Shown here: positions 58,701 through 64,000 of the stretch, piece by piece
How positions within the stretch are numbered: the stretch's first letter is position 1
Layout of the letters: every line of letters begins with the position of its first letter
Source of the DNA: Perognathus longimembris pacificus
Lineage: Eukaryota; Chordata; Mammalia; Rodentia; Heteromyidae
Assembly: GCF_023159225.1 (NCBI RefSeq)
Contig: NC_063161.1
Span: 125,402,958 to 125,466,957 of the forward strand
Length of the DNA: 64,000 nt
Direction of reading: 5' to 3'
Position numbers and translations under genes: made by a program
Notes under the pieces: generated by a model
What the model was told of the DNA's origin: nothing
The model's database searches: none
The model's input: only the letters and a program-made list of their open reading frames with translations

Positions 58701-60075
58701 TTAGAAGAAAACAATAATTATCTCTAACTTGTTTTATGAAATTAAAAGTAATATCTCCTAGAAATCATTCGGTACAATCTCAGTTTTCAAATTTGGGAAC
58801 TTAGTGACATTAAAGGGAGCAAGGAATACTTGGCTCACAGTTTAAGGAACAACTATTTTGAATTATAATACATACACGGCAAGTGAGACAGGGCCATGCA
58901 AATGGGGGAAAATTAAAAGGTTTTAGAATCAAATATTCCAAGACAAATCCATATTCTGAGTTTACTTTTTCGAAGCAATAGCTTTTAGTTTATACCATAA
59001 GAGATGCCGTGTGCTACCTTCCTTTTTTGAAGGGCAGAGAAAGGAGATTTATTTCATGGCAGCCAAGGGAAGAGAACACTTCCATACACCTTCATCTATC
59101 TTTGGAGGTACCGACATTAATTAGTCTTAGGTTAATAGGGAGTCATATGGGTGGGATGAGAAGCTATGAATGGTTAAATCCCAAGTCGCAGGTTCAGAAG
59201 TGGTCAAATGTGGTATCAGGTGGTCTAACGGTCCCTTATCTCAGGACTGCTTAGATGGTGTCTAGTTACAATAATGGTCATTGGTCACTGTCAGATGGTC
59301 ACACCCTTCCTGCTTTCCAATATGTCTGCAAAGTGACTGCAGGAGAGAATGGCTTATTTACTGTGAAGATTACAGACACCCAACCAGATCTATCCGTTTC
59401 TAACAGGGTCTCAAAATCAACAGTGATTGTTGCTAGATGAATATAATTGATTGTGTGTGTGTATATATGTATATACACACATATACATGTATATATATAA
59501 AACACAATATGTATATATATAATATGATTGATGCTAAATGAGTGTAATTCTAAAAATTAGATATAAATGTATTAGAAACTAAACTTTCAATGACCAGGTC
59601 AGCATGCTTAATAAGCTTAAACACCACTCACCTTGTGCATCCATATTCTTCCTTTCCGAATAATATGTGTTAATCTATCAACACACACTCTGTGAAGTGG
59701 GAGGTAGAAACTAAGTTCTGTCTGTGGAAGTATAATTGACAGTCCATATGTACTCCGATCTCCATTCCAGTTTCCATCAAAGATTAATGAAACAATAATT
59801 ACTCCTTTTTCAGACAAGACAAAAAACTTGACATCTATAGCCCCACTTTCTGCACTGCGAAGAATTTCTCCATTCAGGGTGTGGTTGGCAAGAAAAGTGA
59901 TTTCTCCGTCACTGAGAAGTACCTGTTCTGTTTTTGGAGCCCAAATATGCCTTACTCTAGGACCAAGAATATTGTCCCAGTAAGCAAAGGTGGCTGCCAA
60001 TAAAGGTGATTCACCACTTAAAGCAATCTCTGTCTTTGCAACAGCTGGAGATGGGGGCGGGCAGAGAGTCGACAT
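45496..60075 (-). CDS. C9orf72: C9orf72 guanine nucleotide exchange / DENN-like protein, full coding span (ten coding exons)
   Basis: The ten coding segments are 59632-60075, 58092-58151, 54878-54973, 54080-54144, 51344-51416, 49850-49966, 48021-48256, 47023-47080, 45805-45914 and 45496-45682. They sum to 1446 nt: 481 codons plus TAA, the length I know for the human long isoform. Every internal intron is GT-AG and reading phase is kept throughout. The protein is longin/DENN-type, binds SMCR8 and WDR41, and works in autophagy, lysosome function and small-GTPase control. It is nearly identical to the human protein as I remember it. Differences include Glu for Lys at residue 22, Asn for Asp at 200, His for Gln at 386 (mouse also has His, as I recall), and Cys for Ser near the C-terminus. 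No frameshift or stop is seen. The hexanucleotide-repeat region is outside the window. Confidence 0.97.
45805..45914 (-). CDS. C9orf72: C9orf72 exon 10 (codons 384-419 and two bases of 420)
   Basis: A 110-nt exon beginning VFHLKPGLSLRSTFLAQFLL and ending YIEDD plus AC. Acceptor CCTGCAG, donor GTGAGT. The VFHLKPG spelling, as I recall, matches mouse rather than human (VFQLKPG). Confidence 0.96.
46290..46690 (-). mobile_element. Long SINE interrupted by a younger SINE
   Basis: The outer element (tail 46300-46356, middle and head 46581-46690) is split by the insertion at 46357-46563. Confidence 0.85.
46357..46563 (-). mobile_element. ID-like dimeric SINE with 17-bp TSD, nested
   Basis: CCACTTCCAGCATTTTC is exact on both sides (46340-46356 and 46564-46580). 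Near-consensus, so young. It lies in C9orf72 intron 9. Confidence 0.95.
47023..47080 (-). CDS. C9orf72: C9orf72 exon 9 (codons 364-383)
   Basis: A 58-nt exon that finishes Leu364 and reads NIFQDVLHRDTLVKAFLDQ. Acceptor TTCATAG, donor GTAAGC. Confidence 0.96.
47668..47893 (-). mobile_element. Long SINE with 7SL-like head and tRNA-like tail
   Basis: GCACTCTGCCACTTGAGCCA tail, GGTGGTTAATTGGAGATATG middle, GTGAGGATTACAGGCATGAG head. C9orf72 intron 8. Confidence 0.9.
47894..47985 (-). mobile_element. L1 3'-end fragment next to exon 8 donor
   Basis: TTATTATTAAGTAGTTGTAC, AAATGGGTTACAATTGCTTA and GATTATGAGTACAATGGTGC resemble a reversed L1 terminus. It ends about 35 bp from the C9orf72 exon 8 splice donor. 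Confidence 0.5.
48021..48256 (-). CDS. C9orf72: C9orf72 exon 8 (codons 286-363 and two bases of 364)
   Basis: A 236-nt exon beginning DSTGSFVLPFRQVMYAPYP and ending FTPDL across the splice. Acceptor TTGACAG, donor GTATGT. Conservative changes from human include Arg for Lys in NTVRQMPP, Phe for Tyr in HIFNQ and Asp for Glu in YTDDSF. Confidence 0.96.
48328..48500 (+). mobile_element. B1/tRNA-like composite SINE relic
   Basis: TAGCCAGGCACAAGGCCAGA, CAAGGCCAACCTGGGCAAAA, then GAGGTGGCTCAATTGGGAGT and GGTTGAATCCC. Confidence 0.55.
48850..49053 (-). mobile_element. Long SINE with 7SL-like head and tRNA-like tail
   Basis: GTGCTCTGCCACTTGAGCCA tail; CTCGTTAACTGGAGGTGAAA middle; TAGAATTACAGGTATAATGC head. 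Confidence 0.8.
49073..49221 (+). mobile_element. Long SINE, internally deleted, ending in a CA array
   Basis: The head GGTGGTGGCTCACACCTATTAAT joins directly to TCTCCAATTAACCAG and the tail; about 70 nt of the head-to-middle region is missing. Confidence 0.8.
49222..49264 (+). repeat. (CA)21 microsatellite, (UG)n in the C9orf72 transcript
   Basis: Starts at the end of the SINE tail TTCAAGCCCCAG. It lies in intron 7 of C9orf72. Confidence 0.95.
49479..49686 (+). mobile_element. Long SINE ending in a CA array
   Basis: GGCTCATGCTTATAATCCTA head, tail GAAGTGGTGCTGTAGGCTTG with some loss, final GGACTGGCAA. Confidence 0.85.
49687..49735 (+). repeat. (AC)24 microsatellite, (UG)n just downstream of C9orf72 exon 7
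   Basis: Uninterrupted array at the SINE 3' end, about 115 bp from the exon 7 donor at 49849. AT-rich text follows at 49736-49815. Confidence 0.95.
49850..49966 (-). CDS. C9orf72: C9orf72 exon 7 (codons 247-285)
   Basis: A 117-nt phase-0 exon that begins IVRTLCLFLTPAERKCSR and ends VQGLLK. Acceptor TTATAG, donor GTATAC (a weak donor). A long CA array (UG in the transcript) starts about 115 nt downstream of this donor. Confidence 0.96.
50000..51343. other. C9orf72 intron 6
   Basis: AT-rich intron sequence without recognised repeats or genes. Confidence 0.4.
51344..51416 (-). CDS. C9orf72: C9orf72 exon 6 (codons 222-246)
   Basis: A 73-nt exon completing Asn222 and reading AISSHLQTCGCSIVVGSSAE then KVNK. 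Acceptor CTACAG, donor GTAATT. Ile replaces a Val in the CSVVV stretch of human. Confidence 0.96.
51590..51690 (+). mobile_element. MIR-like relic
   Basis: TCATCATTTTATAGCTGAAGA and AGAGGCCAAGTACTGAAAGTC follow the MIR core. Confidence 0.55.
51918..52011 (+). mobile_element. SINE tail relic
   Basis: GACTGGAGGTGTGGTTTGAGTGG-type A box and a decayed B box. Confidence 0.6.
52150..52400 (+). mobile_element. MIR-like relic split by an ID-like SINE relic
   Basis: CCAATAACTTTATAAAGTAGG and TTCTCATTTTACAGATGTGG are MIR core. An old minus-strand ID-like relic lies between (52243-52327), and GTAGGTG(C/T)TATTA appears on both sides as a likely target duplication. Confidence 0.55.
52568..52845 (+). mobile_element. 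Long SINE with long A-rich tail
   Basis: Head, middle and tail present, then more than 20 A and a purine-rich extension. It faces a minus-strand SINE just to the right. Confidence 0.88.
52874..53067 (-). mobile_element. ID-like dimeric SINE with 14-bp TSD
   Basis: Flanked by AAGCTCAGGATTTT (52860-52873) and AAGTTCAGGATTTT (53068-53081). Part of the left half is lost (GGTATATGTTAGGCAAGC). Confidence 0.9.
53484..53688 (+). mobile_element. ID-like dimeric SINE, nested
   Basis: Complete dimer with A-tail, inserted in the long SINE. Confidence 0.9.
53694..53860 (+). mobile_element. ID-like dimeric SINE with deleted right half, nested
   Basis: The left half is complete. The right half jumps from GCTAGAAGTGGC to CCAGTCCAAGGCCCAGGAC. 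A-rich tail with AATAA units. Confidence 0.88.
54080..54144 (-). CDS. C9orf72: C9orf72 exon 5 (codons 201-221 and two bases of 222)
   Basis: A 65-nt exon reading IADTVLNDDDIGDSCHEGFLL followed by AA. The donor is GTAAGA. If intron 5 is kept, the next codons read AAG TAA, giving a 222-residue short product, the same end point as the human short isoform. Confidence 0.96.
54648..54700 (+). mobile_element. ID-like relic
   Basis: TTTGCAGCTCAGTGGTAGAG then CAGTTGCCTCGTATG is the start of an ID unit. Confidence 0.5.
54878..54973 (-). CDS. C9orf72: C9orf72 exon 4 (codons 169-200)
   Basis: A 96-nt phase-0 exon starting GQSIIPMLTGEVIPVMELL and ending VPEEIN before a GTGAGT donor. The last residue is Asn (AAT), where I expect Asp in human and mouse. 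Confidence 0.96.
55158..55570 (+). mobile_element. Long SINE hosting a nested SINE
   Basis: Head and middle at 55158-55280, tail at 55505-55570, split by the insertion at 55281-55491. Confidence 0.85.
55281..55491 (+). mobile_element. ID-like dimeric SINE, near-consensus, 13-bp TSD
   Basis: AAAAGCTGGAAGT flanks it exactly (55268-55280 and 55492-55504). One of the cleanest copies in the window, in C9orf72 intron 3. Confidence 0.95.
55600..57465. other. C9orf72 intron 3, central part
   Basis: A short (GT)n lies at 56269-56288. No gene or clear repeat recognised. Confidence 0.4.
57472..57592 (+). mobile_element. Long SINE, head and middle only
   Basis: GCCGGGTGCTGGTGACAGTGG head to GAGACTTTTATCTCTAAAAG; the tRNA-like tail is missing. 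Confidence 0.75.
58092..58151 (-). CDS. C9orf72: C9orf72 exon 3 (codons 149-168)
   Basis: A 60-nt phase-0 exon reading ERQENVQKIVLEGTERMEDQ, with CTTAG acceptor on its right and GTAAAG donor on its left. It has the size of the human exon. Confidence 0.97.
58160..59625. other. C9orf72 intron 2
   Basis: Contains a TG/TA-rich patch at 59450-59525. No gene or dispersed repeat recognised. Confidence 0.4.
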
Positions 60076-60119
60076 CACGGCATCCCAGCTCTCACATCAT
60101 CCACATGCTCCAGTGATAT
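59632..60119 (-). CDS. C9orf72: C9orf72 exon 2 (5' UTR tail plus codons 1-148)
   Basis: The acceptor CTTGTTTAG ends at 60120 and the exon begins at 60119 with ATATCACTGG. The start ATG is at 60073-60075, preceded by a GTG codon that is not the start; the protein begins MSTLCPPPSPAVAKTE. The exon encodes the first longin/DENN segment, including the AATFAYWDNILGPRVRHIW stretch, and ends WMHK at a GTGAGT donor at 59631-59626. The 44-nt UTR piece upstream of the ATG matches the usual exon 2 layout. Confidence 0.97.
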
Positions 60120-60384
60120 CTAAACAAGAACATGAAAACAACAACAAAAAAAACCCACCATGATAAGGTCCAGCAATTTTAAAGACATACATCCAAACCT
60201 TGAATAATTTAGAAAAACGTTACATACATATATTCTTAGAATAGAACCTTCATTGTTCCCAAACATCTAATGATGTGCAATTCTAGTGTTGCTGGTATTT
60301 GGTACCTAAATCATTGTAACTAGAATAGGCAAAATAGGAAGGGGAAGACTCAAGAGATTGTGACACTTGTACATGGACCTATGC

Positions 60385-60850
60385 TTCCCCCCTCAAAAGA
60401 TATGTTCAAAGGTTGACCTTCTGTAGGTGTGACTATGATATATTTAGAAATATGTGCAATCAAAACTTGGAGCCATACTAGATGAAGATTAAAACAAATC
60501 TTAATCCAGTGGCTGGTGTGCTTAAAAGGAGAGGGGGGTGAAGGAGAGAGGGAGGGCAGGATCTGGAGACATGTAGGCACAAAGGGAAGACAATCACGTG
60601 AATGAAGCCAAAGGGTAGGAATGAGGCAACCAGAAGTGGAGAAATGAGAAGATTCCTGGCAACCCTAACCACCAGAAGTAGAAGAGGCACAGAAGGAGGT
60701 TCCATGAAAGCCTTCAGATTATGCTTCTGCCAGCCTCACCTTACTCTTGGATTTGTGGCTTCCAGACTGAGAAAAAAAAAATAATAAACTGCTGTTGTCT
60801 TAAGCCATCTAGTTTATGATGACCTAGAAAGGTAATGCTAGAGCTGATGG
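60385..60850 (+). mobile_element. Ancient LTR-type repeat
   Basis: CCCCTCAAAAGATATGTTCAAA at the start and CTGTTGTCTTAAGCCATCTAGTTT at the end match the old repeat family seen at 10890-11560. Class is uncertain (MLT/MaLR-like text). C9orf72 intron 1. Confidence 0.5.
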
Positions 60851-60859
60851 CAGAAATCA

Positions 60860-61770
60860 CTTAAACCTGCTGAAAGGAGTTAAATAAAGCACCAAAACTC
60901 GAACTCAAGACTAAAGCCATATCAAAAAATGACCAAAGTTCTCTTGCCTCTAGTGGTAATGTTTTCTGCTATTGCAAAACAATTATACATGGACTTTCTC
61001 TCAGAAAAGATCACATATGAAATAATAAAAATGATGTTCAGGTAAAAAAAATCAATCAAACAAACAAACCCAGTCTTACTGCCTCAATGAACTCTGAGTA
61101 TGAAGGTACTAACATAATGGTGTTAAGATGACACTGAAATATGAAGAGAAAGACTAACAGTTACTGTATCAGTCAAGAAAACAGGATAGCATATTATCAT
61201 TGTGAAGAGAGTTTTGTATACCAAGTGGCTAGAATTTTTTAAAAGGCTTCAGTTTAGAACATATAGGGAACAGAAACAATGGATGAACTCTGTCTATATC
61301 TTACAGTCTACCTTGAAAATGGACACAATGAGGAGGAAACAAGTTGACAGATAAGTTAGAAGCAAGGGCTCAACTTGTACCTCGTAGTATACCAATGATA
61401 CCATACATATCACTCTGAAAAGACAAGTGTATGTAATATTAAACTGTTGTAAATAGTATAAAAAAACATACAGACTGAAAATAAAAATCTTACAATAATT
61501 TAAGTAAGTTTGAAATTGTGGAATCTATGTAGTAATGAAGGGCAGCTAACTAGTAAACTATGCTATACCTATCTTTGCCTATATGATTGCTTTGGGAGCT
61601 ACCATTTGATTTATAACAAAATATGTAACAATATAAAATATATTACTTTAAAATATTATCTACACCTTGTCAAGTGACTCCAGAGTCTAATAAAAAGCAA
61701 TGACATCTATTTTTGGAATCTAGTTTAACTAGTCAGTACATGCAAAAATAGTTTAACACAAAATGTAGTT
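60860..61770. other. C9orf72 intron 1
   Basis: AT-rich, nothing recognised. Confidence 0.4.
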
Positions 61771-61787
61771 TTTAAAGGTGTATTTTT

Positions 61788-61990
61788 TTTTTTTTGGGGG
61801 CCAGTCCTGGGGCTAGGACTCAGGGCCTGAGCACTGTCCCTGGCTTCTTTTTGCTCAAGGCTAGCACTCTGCCACTTGAGCCACAGCGCCACTTCTGGCC
61901 ATTTTCTGTATATGTGTTGCTAGGGAATTGAACCCAGGGCCTCATGTATATGAGGCAAGCACTCTTGCCACTAGGCCATATCCCCAGCCC
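61788..61990 (-). mobile_element. ID-like dimeric SINE with 16-bp TSD
   Basis: Flanked by TTAAAGGTGTATTTTT (61772-61787) and TTAAATGTGTATTTTT (61991-62006). Complete dimer. Confidence 0.93.
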
Positions 61991-62539
61991 TTAAATGTGT
62001 ATTTTTAACTTCAGAAATTTATTTAGGTATTATTTGCTTCTTATTCTACGTCAATTTAATAGTCTCAAGAGACCACAATGGATATAAATTGGATAGCTTG
62101 TTTAAAACATCCATGGTTCTGGATTGAACCAACCAACTGATAGTGACGAGATACAGTAATGATGTATCTGTCATCATTTACACTACCAATCAGGAGTACA
62201 AGGTTATAAATTAAGTAAATATACAAACAGGAAATTATAAATATCTTGCTTTTATTTCCTTTTTGGATAAGAAGTGTACAGTCATAAAGACAACATTACA
62301 ATTCAAATATGCTACCACTACGTTGAAAATAAATGTTTCCTAAAACAAAATAGAGCCCTAGAGCAAAATTTTATTGAATTATGGGAAAACTGTTTTACCT
62401 GATTGCAAAAATTAAGCTATTATAGACCACTAATTACATTTGGTTTCATTCCTAGTATAATAAGAAGCACAAGACTACAGATTATGTTGGACTGTTTAGG
62501 TCTAAATGCCACCAAAAGAAATACAGTTGCTGCTCTTAG

Positions 62540-63985
62540 CCTTGGGGGCACACACGGATTCCCCGCATCCTGAAGCGGCAGACAGGATTTAACAATGGAT
62601 GCTACTTTTCCTTTAAAAAACAGCTATGGTAAACTATAACTTACAAATTAGGCACGTGAGAGATTAACAATTTTAACAAATAACAAATACAACTCTAACA
62701 AGGTATGTCAATGTGATCTCTCACAATCTTAATAAACTTTTTCTTTCTGTGATGATGGGAGATGACACAAGGTCTACATGATGAGATGAAGTGAGACAAA
62801 TGACACATGCACTGTGACTTTGCTTCAGGCTATCGGTGACCTTCTGCTACATCATGCAGGAGCTTTTGCTCTCAGTGATACTGGCTCACTGAGCTGTGAG
62901 GATGTTGCTGATTATATGCCTGGAGCAGATGAGGTTGATGGCTGAGAAGACTTAACGCTTCAAAGTTTTTTGGCCATAATCTTTTAGAAGAACACTGTAA
63001 CTGGAAGTGGTCTTTATCTTTTTACCTCTACACATTGTTGCTACAGAGATTATAATCCTTCAATGACTTTAGTGCTGTGCTTTGAGCATATATTCTATAA
63101 CCTTTTCCTTTAATGTTGGAGCACGTCAAATTTTGGCAGTGCCTATGTTGCTGATGGTGTCTTGGTTTCCTGTTCCTCTTTCTCTGTAGATTACTGAACA
63201 ATTTCTTCCAATTCCTCATTTGTTCAACTTCCCATGTTTTTATACTTAGTCATCAAGCATGTTAGCAAATCCTTCTGCATCAAATAGTTTCTGTAGCTTC
63301 TCTAGTAAGTTTCTCATATTTCCAACAAAACATTCCTAAGTCAGTAGATCTTAGGAACCTGAGTATAGATTTTTTTTTCTTTATCTTTTGCTGGTAGTGA
63401 GCTTGAACTCACCATATGGGCACTGTCCCTGAGGTTGTTTTTTTTTTTTCCCCCTCAAGGCTAGCACTCTATCACTTGAACTACTCTTCCACTTCCAACT
63501 TTTTTGGTTAATTAAAGACAAGAGTCTTTAATGGACTTGCCAGCCCAGGCTGGCTTTGAGCCTCAAAACTCAGCCTCCTGAGTATCTGGGATAATGGGTG
63601 TGAGACACTGGTGCCCAACTTCTTTCATTCCTTTTCTTATGGGGAGGTCTTTCATCTTTTTACTTTTAAGAAGCCCTTCTCTTTGGTGTATCCAAATTGC
63701 TACCATGTAATACAACGATAGTGAACCTGACTATTGCAGTGACTACTAAGAACCAGCAGGCAGGTTGTCTAGTGTGGATACAGTAGATACATGTATCCTG
63801 GACAAACAGGTGAATCGTGCCCTGGGTGGGACAAAGCAAAAAGGTACAAAAGTCATCACACTACTCAGAATGGTATGCAAATTTAAAAAAATGTATAAAT
63901 TGCTTATTCCTGCAATTTTATATTTAATGTTTCTGTAGTTGAAGGCAAGTTACTGAAAGCTTGGGTGTGTGTGTGGGAACTACAA
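62540..63985 (+). mobile_element. Tigger-type (TcMar, pogo-like) DNA transposon fossil
   Basis: Order and wording fit Tigger elements as I remember them: TTACAAATTAGGCACGTGAGAG, GAGATGAAGTGAGACAAATGA, CCTTCTCTTTGGTGTATCCAA, TCATCACACTACTCAGAATGG, AATTGCTTATTCCTGCAATTT. The 3' end near 63983 has decayed GGTAACTGAAA-type inverted-repeat text. No open transposase frame survives. A SINE splits it at 63368-63618. Confidence 0.65.
63368..63618 (-). mobile_element. Long SINE inside the Tigger fossil
   Basis: GCACTCTATCACTTGAACTA tail, TTTGGTTAATTAAAGACAAG middle, CTCCTGAGTATCTGGGATAA head. Confidence 0.8.
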
Positions 63986-64000
63986 CCTACGAGATGAAAT

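Noticed and set aside
60076..60078. Extra initiator codon before the C9orf72 ATG
   Set aside because: It is GTG; the known N-terminus MSTLCPP starts one codon later.
62821..63219. Minus-strand lysine-rich open frame as a possible small gene
   Set aside because: Lies inside the Tigger-type fossil and shows no conserved domain; treated as transposon remnant.
60120..64000. Search for C9orf72 exon 1 and the GGGGCC repeat
   Set aside because: The sequence is AT-rich throughout with no GC-rich promoter; exon 1 must lie beyond the window.

Overview
This is a 64 kb piece of a mammalian nuclear genome, and the species is a rodent. It has widely spaced exons with GT-AG introns, a CpG-island promoter, CA/GT microsatellites and a dense load of SINEs. 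The commonest SINE is a dimer: an ID-like (tRNA-Ala-type) left half joined to a second tRNA-like half. This resembles the IDL-Geo SINE described from geomyoid rodents (pocket mice, kangaroo rats, pocket gophers), so a heteromyid or related rodent is my best guess. The species call is an inference.

The gene order matches the MOB3B - IFNK - C9orf72 region of human 9p21. Positions 1 to about 23.5 kb are read as the first intron of MOB3B (minus strand), because a GC-rich island at 21.7-23.9 kb sits where its promoter and non-coding first exon are expected. No MOB3B coding exon is in the window. The intact interferon-kappa gene IFNK (17,771-18,373, plus) lies inside that intron with its own TATA box and an IRF-type GAAANNGAAA element.

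From 24 to 42 kb there is no recognised gene, only SINEs, MIR/L2 relics, an MLT1 LTR, L1 3' ends, a second probable ERV LTR and long simple repeats. At 42,216-43,619 (plus) sits a processed retrocopy of SKP1 with target-site duplications, a poly-A tail and a completely open 163-codon frame.

The right third holds C9orf72 on the minus strand. All ten coding exons can be placed to the base; they join into a 481-codon frame plus stop. The DENN-like protein acts with SMCR8 and WDR41 in autophagy and lysosome regulation. Its 3' UTR probably ends near 43.79 kb, tail-to-tail with the SKP1 retrocopy. The non-coding exon 1 region that carries the hexanucleotide repeat in human lies beyond the right edge. 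The introns carry nested SINEs, two long CA arrays that would be UG tracts in the transcript, and a Tigger-type DNA transposon fossil in intron 1.

I found no bacterial-type system, CRISPR array, tRNA or rRNA gene. The most unusual items are the open SKP1 retrocopy, SINE-derived UG tracts beside C9orf72 exon 7, a 3'-truncated SINE with perfect-looking hallmarks of internal priming, a diverged 280-bp direct duplication of unknown nature, and two SINE families that share one tail module.
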